A stretch of 64,000 nt of DNA from RUG100 sp050953425. GTDB taxonomy: Bacteria > Bacillota > Clostridia > Peptostreptococcales > Anaerovoracaceae. The notes beneath the pieces are model-generated. The model was not told the origin of the DNA. It did not search any database and was given only the letters and a program-made list of their open reading frames with translations. Position 1 is the first letter of the stretch. Every line of letters starts with the position of its first letter. Below are positions 1 to 7,772 of this stretch, piece after piece. The position numbers were made by a program, and so were the translations under genes. The stretch spans positions 744,001 to 808,000 of the forward strand of contig JBMNMQ010000007.1 in NCBI GenBank assembly GCA_050953425.1. Reading direction: 5' to 3'.

Positions 1-132
1 ATGATCAGCGGCGTCGACGTTCGCCGCATCGGGGAGGAAATTCCCTACGTCGGCGTACTGCTGAAGAAAAACGAAGACATTGACATCATGTATGAAATCA
101 AGGAAAAGGGCTATTCCCTTTCCCGGTGGTAG
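1..132 (+). CDS. 3' end of an upstream gene, possibly a MoxR-type AAA+ ATPase (partial)
   Basis: Frame 1 is open from the window edge to a TAG at 130-132 and gives 43 residues ending in GYSLSRW. The ATG at base 1 may be internal, so the true start lies outside the window. The stop overlaps the start of the VWA gene that follows, so the two are translationally coupled. CoxE-like VWA proteins are usually encoded directly after a MoxR-family AAA+ ATPase, which is why I suggest that identity. No ATPase motif is visible in the remaining tail, so the name rests on context alone. Confidence 0.5.
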   Translation: MISGVDVRRIGEEIPYVGVLLKKNEDIDIMYEIKEKGYSLSRW

Positions 133-1328
133 ACATGTTTCTGGATTTTTTCTATCTGCTGCGGGCCCGCGGCCTGAAGGTTTCGATCAACGAATGGATG
201 ACGCTGATGGAAGCGATGAGCAAGGATCTGGCGCATTCCTCGCTGACGGGCTTTTACCATCTCTGCCGCAGCATTCTCGTCAAGACGGAGGCGGATTACG
301 ACAAGCTGGACGCGGTCTTCGCCGAGTACTTTGAAGGCATCGAGACGCCGGAGGATCTGCCGCAGGAATTCTGGGACTGGCTCAGCGAGGACGAGCTCGA
401 ACGTGATCTCGATGATAAGCCGGGCATGGATCGGTTTGTCGAAGAACTGGATGAACTGATGAAGATGTTCCACGAGCGCATCGAGGAACAGAAGGAAAAG
501 CACAGCGGCGGCAATTACTGGATCGGCACCGGCGGCACCTCGCGCTTTGGACGCGGCGGGTACAACAAAGCGGGCATCCGCGTCGGCGGAAAAGGGCGGC
601 ATCGCTCGGCGGTGCAGGTGGCGGGGGAGCGCAACTTCCGCGACTTTCGCGAGGACAATGTACTCGATATCCGCCAGTTTCAAATGGCGTTTCGCAAGCT
701 GCGCCAGTACTCGTCCCGCGTTGACTCCGCGAAGACCGAACTCGATGTCGATGAGACCGTGGACGCCACCTGCGAGAAGGCCGGCATGCTGCAGCTGGTT
801 TATGAAAAGCCGCGCAGGAACACGGTCAAAGTGCTGCTGCTGATCGATTCCGACGGGTCGATGCAGCGCTACAGCCAGCTCTGCAACCGGCTCTTTCAGG
901 CACTGCGCAAATCCAACCACTTCAAGGATCTTAAGGTTTACTTTTTTCATAACTGCATTTATGATTATCTCTACAATACACCGCGCTGCCGGCGCGGCGA
1001 CTGGGTGGACACCGAGTGGGTGCTGAAAAATCTCGACAGTGAGTACAAAGTGATCTTTGTCGGCGATGCGGCGATGGCGCCGTCAGAACTGTTCCGCAAG
1101 GGCGGCAACTGCTATGTCGGCATGTACAACGACGAACTCGGCATCGAGTGGCTGCAGAAGTTCGACCGCCGCTACAAGAAAAAGATCTGGCTCAATCCGA
1201 TTCCGGCTGCCGAGTGGAGCTATGCCTACGGCAACCAGACGATCAGCGAGGTTCGCAACGTCTTCCCGATGTATGAACTGACGCTGAACGGCCTTGAGCG
1301 CGGCATCCAGAAGCTGCTGGTCAAATAA
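126..1328 (+). CDS. VWA domain-containing CoxE-like protein
   Basis: Protein of about 400 residues with an acidic helical N-terminal half (residues about 80-125 rich in Glu/Asp), a glycine-rich linker (about 130-160) and a C-terminal von Willebrand A domain. The metal-ion site motif DSDGSM is at about residue 241, preceded by the hydrophobic strand VLLLI. Proteins of this type work with MoxR AAA+ ATPases as chaperones that insert metals or assemble enzyme complexes; the target here is unknown. The start is either GTG 126, which overlaps the upstream stop, or ATG 135; neither has a strong Shine-Dalgarno sequence, consistent with coupling. No signal peptide, so cytoplasmic. Confidence 0.8.
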   Translation: MVDMFLDFFYLLRARGLKVSINEWMTLMEAMSKDLAHSSLTGFYHLCRSILVKTEADYDKLDAVFAEYFEGIETPEDLPQEFWDWLSEDELERDLDDKPGMDRFVEELDELMKMFHERIEEQKEKHSGGNYWIGTGGTSRFGRGGYNKAGIRVGGKGRHRSAVQVAGERNFRDFREDNVLDIRQFQMAFRKLRQYSSRVDSAKTELDVDETVDATCEKAGMLQLVYEKPRRNTVKVLLLIDSDGSMQRYSQLCNRLFQALRKSNHFKDLKVYFFHNCIYDYLYNTPRCRRGDWVDTEWVLKNLDSEYKVIFVGDAAMAPSELFRKGGNCYVGMYNDELGIEWLQKFDRRYKKKIWLNPIPAAEWSYAYGNQTISEVRNVFPMYELTLNGLERGIQKLLVK

Positions 1329-1544
1329 ATCATCAAAGCAGAGAATGCGGGGAATGCCATGCTGCCGCGCTGCATGCCATGCGTGCGGTCTGCAGGATAT
1401 GTCTGTTTGCGGCACTGCGCCTGCTTTGCCGATTGGCATTGTCTACGGTTTCTGCAAACGCGGGAATCCGGCATCGGCTGCCGTCTGCATCGGGAGCGTT
1501 TGCATAAAGACTGAAGGCGGCGACTACAGACGCAAATGCAAGAA

Positions 1545-1572
1545 CAGACCGCCGGGTGAACCCGGCGGTCTG
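1545..1572. terminator. Perfect 12-bp hairpin downstream of the VWA gene
   Basis: CAGACCGCCGGG and its exact reverse complement are separated by the tetraloop TGAA. It lies between two convergent genes, so it could stop transcription from either side. There is no uridine run after it, so efficient intrinsic termination is not certain. The rest of the gap 1329-1665 shows nothing else recognisable. Confidence 0.5.
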
Positions 1573-1665
1573 CAGTGATATTGGCAGCCGTTTGCTTTTG
1601 CATCCGCAAAAGCGTTTCCGTGTTGGGCGGCAGAACGTTTATTCTGCCGTTGAACGGCGTGCTTG

Positions 1666-3169
1666 CTATTTTACCTTGACGGCTTTTGCCTTGCTGTAAG
1701 AGGATTTAGCACCGTTGTTTCCTTCAGCACGGACACGAACGTAAACTTTCCTGCCTTTCTTCAGCTTCTTGATCGTAGCTGTTTTTTTCGTTGTGGTCTT
1801 GAAAGTCTTCCAGCTCTTGCCCGTGTACTTGTACTGCACTTGGTACTTGGCCGCGTTCTTAACGGTCTTGTAAGTGACCTTGACCTGTCTCTTGCCGGCC
1901 TTGACGGTGATCTTCGGAGTCGACAGCTTCTTGGAAGCAGTCTGCTTATAGGCACTCAGTGCTTCGATGTAGTCCTCGAAGGCATCGTCTTTGGCGGTCC
2001 TAAGAGTACTGATCTCATCATCTGAAGTGCTGTCCGCTGCGGCTGACAGCTTACCAATATATTCCAACAGAGCCGCTTCTTCCGTCTCGTCAAGGTTAAT
2101 TGCAGTAGTCTGACCTTCGGTGGTGAGTGTTACCAGATCTTCAAAATTTTTCTGTTCAGTTTGCAGCTGCGTCAGTTTGTTATACGCAGTATCAAGGGCG
2201 TTAGAGGCGCTATCCAGTTCCGTCTTTGCAGTCGTTTCTGCCTTCTCGGAGGTTTCTGCCTCAGTCGCGGCGCTTTCGTTTGCAGTGTATGCATTTTTCA
2301 GGGGTTCATAATCAGCTATTTCTTTCTCAAATGCAGACTTGGCTTCATCGAGTTTCTGTTTGTCTTTTCCAATTTCGATTTTTTTCCATGTGATATTGCT
2401 GTTCGTACGCTCGATGACGCTCTTGTTGTCAGAGATGGTCTTCTTTAAATTATCTAACTCCGCTTTTGCCTCAGTCAAATTCGTCGACTCGTCTGCAGCA
2501 CTGTCGCCATCCTCATTGGACTTCAAGGTGTAATACGCAATTGTATCTTCCAGTCTTGATGCCTTCTGTTCATTGGAAGTTAACGTTTCCTTGTTTGCAT
2601 TGAGCGTCTTGTTTAATTCCGTGAGGTCGTTCTGCGCGTTCTCATAAGCTTGATTCGCCTCGTTCAGGGCAGTTTCTGCCTTGGCAAGAGATCCGTCTGT
2701 ATCAAGTTCTTTGGCCTTCGACAGCGCCGAATTATACGCTTCCTGTGCGTTGGCTTTTGCCGTTTGTTTTTTGCTATTTTCAGTCACCGCATTATTATAG
2801 GCCGTTTTTTTTTGCGATCATATCTGATTGAGCCGTTTTGAAGGCAGTTTCAGCGTCTGTGACAGCGTCTTTATAGAAGGCAGTTCCGTTGGCGGCGAGA
2901 TTGTCGGTATACGCCTTTAAATCGCTTTCAGCCTTCTCTTGTTCGTCCTTGGCCTTGTCATAGGCTGCCTTGGCCTTGTCATAGGCTGCTTTCTTCGTCG
3001 CTACATCCTGCTTGGTCACAGACTGCGCTGTGGCTGTTGCGGCCTTGGCGGTATTGTTCGAAGTACCCGCCAGGGCAAAACCTCCCATGGAAAATACCAG
3101 AGAGGCGGAGAGAAGAGCGGCCAAACCGGTCTTCTTCAGCTGATTTGCATTAATTTTCCTCTTTTCCAT
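1666..3169 (-). CDS. Secreted coiled-coil protein with C-terminal fibronectin III-like domain, interrupted by a frameshift in an A9 run
   Basis: Two adjacent reading frames form one gene. The 5' part (2795-3169) has a signal peptide (Lys/Arg start, LLSASLVFSMGG core, about 40 residues) followed by Lys/Ala-rich heptads such as KAAYDKAKAAYDKA. The 3' part (to 1666) continues the coiled coil for about 270 residues and ends in a Lys-rich FN3-like domain with YQVQYK and VYVRVRAE strands. They are joined at nine T at 2805-2813 (nine A in the mRNA). Nine A gives a stop after KKNGL; eight A gives an open frame reading AKKTAYNNAV into the second part, about 500 residues. The mRNA has an AGAAGGA ribosome site before ATG 3169. 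Probably a surface protein. Either a phase-variable gene, a pseudogene or a sequencing error. Confidence 0.7.
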
Positions 3170-3630
3170 TTTTGTAGTTCCTTCTTTCTGAGGTGTTAAA
3201 ATAATTACTGCTGATTGCTCAAGGTTGATACGTTGCTGCCAATAACCCTGATCAAATTGATATCTCTGCTGCGTGACAGCAGAGCTGCCGCATGATGAGA
3301 TCGTGAAAAATCATAAGCAATGCAAACAGCACCGCATGCTCGTTCACGATATTGAGCTGGCATATGAGGAATACGTTTGAAATAACATATACACACACAC
3401 GTTGCTACACACATTTTCATGCAACGACTGGTAGATACCACCGCAACGGTGAAATAAACGAAAAAAGCGGCAAGAGGAATAAATGCAGAGCTGTCCGGCA
3501 TCAGATGTGCGGCGAAATGCAGAACACCTGCCGACAGGGAATAATTTCCTGCGGAAATACGAACGCTGCGGCGGCGGCCGCGGCGCATTTTTCATACTCT
3601 GCGTTCACAGGACAAAGGAAGACTGCGAGA
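3170..3630. other. Gene-free stretch between two minus-strand genes
   Basis: About 460 bases with no convincing gene on either strand. It must contain the promoter of the secreted coiled-coil gene. I see no clear -35/-10 pair, hairpin with T-run or repeat array in it. Confidence 0.4.
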
Positions 3631-4065
3631 TCAAAGATCCAACTGCTCTTTAAAAGCCGGGAGATAGTGACGGGAAATAAAGGTTTCTTCGCCGTTTTTC
3701 AGGCGCAGCAGCGCCAGTCCGCTGCCTTCATGTTCGAGACTGTCACAGGCAGCGAGGTTCACCAGGGTGGATTTTGCAATCTGTACAAACTGGCCGCCGA
3801 GCAGATTTTTCCATTCGTAGAGACGTTTTCCGGATTCATAGATTCGCTTGGCAGTGTGGAGAAAGGTACGATCTTTTTCCACGTGTACCATCATGATATC
3901 ATCCAGCTGCAAAATATGGGTTCGCCCATTATATACGCCGGTCACAACGGGGCTGTCGGATTGCACGAGACGCAGAATACGCCGCACCTCCGGCGTCATC
4001 CTTGCCGTGTAGATGACGGCATGTGTTTCGGAACACTTCGGGTTGATGGAGATTTCCACTTTCAT
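3631..4065 (-). CDS. Stand-alone LytTR DNA-binding transcriptional regulator
   Basis: A 144-residue protein. The C-terminal 100 residues fit a LytTR domain: the strand segment ILQLDDIMMVHVEKDRTFLHT, a middle region with Gly-Gly-Gln-Phe-Val-Gln-Ile, and the end ISRHYLPAFKEQL. The start ATG 4065 was chosen over longer alternatives because GAAAGGAAAGA lies just upstream and homologous stand-alone LytTR proteins are of this size. No receiver domain and no sensor kinase nearby. Such small LytTR proteins are often paired with a DUF3021 membrane protein, which is absent here. Target unknown; it may regulate neighbouring surface genes. Confidence 0.8.
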   Translation of the reverse strand: MKVEISINPKCSETHAVIYTARMTPEVRRILRLVQSDSPVVTGVYNGRTHILQLDDIMMVHVEKDRTFLHTAKRIYESGKRLYEWKNLLGGQFVQIAKSTLVNLAACDSLEHEGSGLALLRLKNGEETFISRHYLPAFKEQLDL

Positions 4066-4271
4066 GACGATCTTTCCTTTCGTTTCGGCACCGGCGCAAG
4101 TACAGACAAATCGTAAAAACTGCGCAGCAAAACCAGAAAACCAAAACCGACGCATGCTGTCGCACGGATTTGGCATAGATGATTTGCGCTGATAGCATTC
4201 ACATTCGCACGATATAAAACATATCGGTTGTTAAAGTATATCAGTTTATCAAGGAAATCGTCAACCCGGAT

Positions 4272-4330
4272 AACGAGAATCATGAAAAACCGCGAATAGA
4301 TGAAATTGAAAAGAAAAACGAGAATCATGA
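4272..4330. repeat. 14-bp direct repeat upstream of the LytTR gene
   Basis: AACGAGAATCATGA occurs at 4272-4285 and again at 4317-4330, 45 bp apart, in an AT-rich stretch upstream of the LytTR gene. LytTR proteins bind direct repeats, so this could be a regulatory site, but the copies are farther apart than usual LytTR half-sites. Confidence 0.4.
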
Positions 4331-4339
4331 GAAACGGCA

Positions 4340-4409
4340 GGGCACGCAGGAAGGAGAAATAATAAAAATAGAAAAGAGCGGGTGCAGAAGATCGTTCTGC
4401 ATCCGCTCT
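4340..4409 (-). terminator. Rho-independent terminator of the sigma-54 regulator gene
   Basis: A 15-bp stem (4375-4389 with 4395-4409, one G-U pair, loop of five bases) is followed on the minus strand by CTTTTCTATTTTTATTATTT. It lies about 140 bp after the stop of the EBP gene. Confidence 0.85.
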
Positions 4410-4546
4410 GTATTTCTGTCGCTCAGTATTAAATCGCCATTTGTTCTCCCGGTATTACGAATCCTTAAGCGGTGCGGCGTCAAGGAATGCATCATTTTTG
4501 ACCGTCGCTGCCGATCCGGCTCTGCAGTTCGTCTGCAGGAATTCAT

Positions 4547-6268
4547 TTACAGCCCGTACTCCGCCAGCTTGCGCGAAATGGTGGACGGGTGGACATTCAG
4601 CGCCGCGGCGATCTCGGTCATGCTGCCGCAGCTCTGCTTTGCCAGCGACAGCAGCTGCTTTTCCGTCTCTTCAATGGCTTCCTTCATCGGAATCAGACGG
4701 TTGACCGCTACGCCGGGCGTCTCCTGCATCGTGCCCTGCGTGGCTGCATCGAGATGCTCTTCGTCGATGTAGTCGTCGTCGGAGCCGATGACGAGGCGCT
4801 CGATCAGATTTTCCAGTTCGCGGACGTTGCCCGGCCAGTCGTAGGCGTTGAGCCGCTCGCATACAGCCCGGGAGAGTGTCTTCTGCTGATTGTATTTGAA
4901 ATTGAATTTTTTCAGGAAATAGCTGGTCAGCAGCGGGATGTCATCCTGCCGCTGCTGTAGTGTCGGGACATGGATCGAGACGACGTTGAGCCGGTAGAAC
5001 AGGTCTTCCCGAAAGCTTCCTTCCCGGATGCAGTCGCGCAGATCGCGATTGGTGGCGGCGATGATGCGTGTGTCGAGCGCGATTTCCCGGGTGCTGCCGA
5101 TGCGGACGATGGTTTTTTCCTGCAGGAACCGCAGCAGTTTAACCTGCTGCTCGAGCGGAAGCTCGCCGATTTCGTCGAGAAAGAGCGTGCCGCCGTCGGC
5201 CGCTTCGGCGAGGCCGACTTTGCCCTCCGAACTGGCGCCGGTGAAAGAACCGGGTTCATATCCGAACAGCTCGGATTCGATCAGAGAAGCGGGCAGGGCG
5301 CCGCAGTTCATCTTGACAAAGGGCCGGTCACTGCGATCGCTGGCCTTGTGGATGGCACGCGCCAGGACCTCTTTGCCGGTACCGGTGCTGCCGGTGACCA
5401 GCACTGTCGAAGGTGTCGGCGCGATGCGCTGGATCAGAGCCTTGATATCAAGCATCAGCTTGTTGCGGGTGATCAGACCGTTGAAGATATCACTCTCGGA
5501 AACGGGGGATACGGTGCTCGGGTTAAGACCGGTCAGGGTAAAGCCAAGCTTGATATGTTCGGCAAAATCCTTGATGACCGCAACGACGTGCTTGATATGG
5601 CCGTCCTGGTCGAACAGCGGCAGGCCGAAGGCAATCAGATGCCCGCCGCACAGCGGCGTCGACTGAATAACGACCTGCTCTCTGCCGGTTTTCAGCACTT
5701 TGTCGATGACCGACGGCTGCAGTATTCCCCGTTCCTCCAGGTCAGAGACTTTTGTACCGAGATACTGATCCGGCTGAAAGGCGCTGCAGCGCTGCAGCCC
5801 ACGGCCGATATAGGTGAGCCGGTCTTCGCCGTCGGCGATAGCCATCGAGACGTCATCGTATTGTGAGAAAATAGAAAGCAGCTGAGAATTCAGACGGTCA
5901 ATCAGCTTCATGTCCTTATCCATCTGATGCAGCCGGGTCCGGCTGACAAGGTGCAGCCAGACCAGATCCTTGTACACAAGGGCAAGGGAGATTTTTACAA
6001 TGTTCTCATTAACGGTCATGGAGACGGTCTGCCTCTGCCGGATCCGCTCCTGGTATTCGGCGTTGAGAATCTCTTTAATGCTGCGGCTGCCCTTCTTCAA
6101 GTCATTCCAGCCCAGCAGTTCGGCGGCTTCCGGATTATTGTAGAGAATTTTTCCGCTGGCGCTGCTGTAGAGCAGCAGTCCCTCCTGAAAATTATCTACC
6201 AGTGTCAGCATCATCTGCATTCCATTTAATGGCTTTTCAATCAATTCCTTAAGTTCGTTTCCTCTCAT
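4547..6268 (-). CDS. PAS-containing sigma-54-dependent transcriptional activator (enhancer-binding protein)
   Basis: A 573-residue bacterial enhancer-binding protein. Residues 15-120 and 125-240 look like two PAS-type sensory regions. The AAA+ domain has Walker A GSTGTGKE (293-300), Walker B LFLDEI (362-367) and the usual FREDLFYRLNV segment. The C-terminal helix-turn-helix (about 530-573) ends STISRKLAEYGL. The sigma-54 contact loop reads GSFTGA (340-345) instead of the canonical GAFTGA. The ribosome site is weak (AGATGAGAGGA). The gene diverges from a long gene-free region with a -24/-12 candidate, a likely target. The ligand cannot be told from sequence. Confidence 0.9.
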   Translation of the reverse strand: MRGNELKELIEKPLNGMQMMLTLVDNFQEGLLLYSSASGKILYNNPEAAELLGWNDLKKGSRSIKEILNAEYQERIRQRQTVSMTVNENIVKISLALVYKDLVWLHLVSRTRLHQMDKDMKLIDRLNSQLLSIFSQYDDVSMAIADGEDRLTYIGRGLQRCSAFQPDQYLGTKVSDLEERGILQPSVIDKVLKTGREQVVIQSTPLCGGHLIAFGLPLFDQDGHIKHVVAVIKDFAEHIKLGFTLTGLNPSTVSPVSESDIFNGLITRNKLMLDIKALIQRIAPTPSTVLVTGSTGTGKEVLARAIHKASDRSDRPFVKMNCGALPASLIESELFGYEPGSFTGASSEGKVGLAEAADGGTLFLDEIGELPLEQQVKLLRFLQEKTIVRIGSTREIALDTRIIAATNRDLRDCIREGSFREDLFYRLNVVSIHVPTLQQRQDDIPLLTSYFLKKFNFKYNQQKTLSRAVCERLNAYDWPGNVRELENLIERLVIGSDDDYIDEEHLDAATQGTMQETPGVAVNRLIPMKEAIEETEKQLLSLAKQSCGSMTEIAAALNVHPSTISRKLAEYGL

Positions 6269-6280
6269 CTTATCTCAACC

Positions 6281-6331
6281 TTTCTTCACATCTCATCAAG
6301 GTTTATCTCCATATTTCTTCACATCTCATCA
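6281..6331. repeat. 18-bp direct repeat in the EBP gene leader/promoter region
   Basis: TTTCTTCACATCTCATCA is present at 6281-6298 and 6314-6331, with 33 bp between starts (about three helical turns). It lies just upstream of the EBP start codon, so both copies would sit on one face of the helix, as expected of an operator. Confidence 0.55.
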
Positions 6332-6504
6332 TCGTCTTTAAATGCAGGTTTTCCTCCTTTTTTAAAAACAAAAAACCCTACAGCGGAGTCGCTTATCTCT
6401 GTTGCTCAGGTCTTGTGCTGCTGCATATCGTCTGCAGAGCATCATCGCTGCCGGTCTATCGTACTCCGGTATGCTGTGGGTATTGAGTTTTGCTCAGGGC
6501 GTCT

Positions 6505-6720
6505 GCCGGTGCGGCACAGGAAATTGCACCTTCCGGTTGTACCGCGTCAGGGGCGGTACAGCATCATCCTCTCTTCTCCGGTGTGGTACTGTAAGTACCT
6601 TCCGGCTGTACCGCGCCATCATGCGGTACAGTGTCATCCTCTCATCTGCCGGCGCGGTACAGGGAATAGTACCTGCCGGCTGTACCGCTGCAAGAAGCGG
6701 TACGGCTTCATCTTCTCTCC
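6505..6720. repeat. Three tandem 72-bp units, each with dyad-symmetric hairpins
   Basis: CCGG landmarks recur at 6506, 6578 and 6650. Each unit carries an inverted repeat of the form CTGTACCGC-loop-GCGGTACAG (perfect in unit 2: 6607-6615 with 6624-6632) and a smaller one of the form GGTAC-loop-GTACC. Stems are kept while loops differ; unit 1 appears to have GGTGC/GCACC where units 2 and 3 have GGTAC/GTACC. Either activator-binding dyads or RNA hairpins. No protein is likely, although one frame stays open because 72 is a multiple of three. Confidence 0.75.
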
Positions 6721-7107
6721 ACAAAGTGGTAATTTATTCCACCACGGAAGAAAAAGATACTATTATTATACATGAATTGAGAGCGAATGCACCAGTAAAA
6801 TCGGAAAAATAGTATATATTTTTTTCCATTTTACCTGTTTTCTGTGAATATGATCCGTGGATGGGGGCTCGATTTGTCTGCAGCGGGGTACTCGGACGCG
6901 TATTCCGGCGGCGGTGCACAGCGGCCCGCGCTGTGCAGAACGGCATGAATATATTGCGAAATTGTGCAGAAATGCAAAAAACAGTGCATTTTATGTGAAA
7001 TAACTAACAATTTCCGAAACCGGTTTCTCCTGGTGAAAATCGATGCAGGCCAGTCATTGCAGCGGATCCGTCCTTTTCAATAAGTTTCTTTCATAATTTT
7101 TTCGGTC

Positions 7108-7123
7108 TGGCACAAAATTCGCT
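7108..7123 (+). promoter_or_regulatory. Candidate sigma-54 (-24/-12) promoter
   Basis: TGGCAC followed by AAAATTC and GCT puts GG and GC at the exact 12-base separation of a sigma-54 promoter; only the -12 half deviates (TCGC for TTGC). It points away from the divergent EBP gene toward the 39-bp array and the CAP-protein gene 650 bp on. Downstream lies a structured leader with a UUCG-type hairpin (7169-7182) and a second inverted repeat (GCCGGTTC 7200-7207 with 7221-7228). Confidence 0.5.
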
Positions 7124-7326
7124 TTATAAATAAGCGAGTTTTGGTTCTGTTATGATGCATCATGCGCCGGTGCTTCGGCACCATTGCACATGAATGAACG
7201 CCGGTTCGATCGCTCTGGTTGAACCGGCTCATCATCTTTGAGGGTTCGGCAGCAGTCGGCACGAGTGACTGACAACGGCTGGTTCCATGAAGGCTCAGGC
7301 AAACAGGCAAAGCGGACAATTATTGC

Positions 7327-7600
7327 GAACAGTTATCTCTTTCCGTTGTTGCTGACAGTTAATGCAAACAGTTATTTCTATCAGTTATATCAGACGGTTA
7401 CTGTAAACAATTATTTCTATCAGTTATATCAGACGGTTACTGCAAACAATTATTTCTATCAGTAATATCAGACGGTTACTGCAAACAATTATTTCTATCA
7501 GTTATATCAGACGGTTAATGCGAACAGTTATTTCTATCAGTTAAATCGGAGGTTAGTGCGAACAGTTATTTCTATCAGTTATCAGACAGTTATTTCAACC
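7327..7600. repeat. 39-bp AT-rich tandem array, about seven copies
   Basis: Units begin at 7327, 7366, 7405, 7444, 7483 and 7522, with a partial seventh from 7560. The consensus begins AAACAATTATTTCTATCAGT and ends ACGGTTACTGC. Central copies are nearly identical, while the edge copies (7327 and after 7522) are degenerate. The array is much more AT-rich than the rest of the window. It lies between the candidate sigma-54 promoter and the CAP-protein gene. The units are not separated by unique spacers. Confidence 0.9.
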
Positions 7601-7772
7601 AATATTGCTATCAGTTATTTCATATAGTTTTTACAAACGACTAAAGCAGGTAGTTCTTTCAATCAATTAGTGCAATGAGTGCGAACGGCTGCTGTAATGG
7701 GAGAAGGTATGAAATGCATTAGAAAGAAAGTGTGTTTGAAAAGATGAGAATAAAATAGAAAAGAGGAAAGCC

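Noticed and set aside
6402..6812. Open frame across the 72-bp repeats as a gene
   Set aside because: Open only because the unit is a multiple of three; no ribosome site, Cys/Arg-rich low-complexity product, no homology recognised.
7327..7600. CRISPR-like array
   Set aside because: The 39-bp units are contiguous, with no unique spacers between repeats and no cas gene in the window. The same holds for all other arrays.
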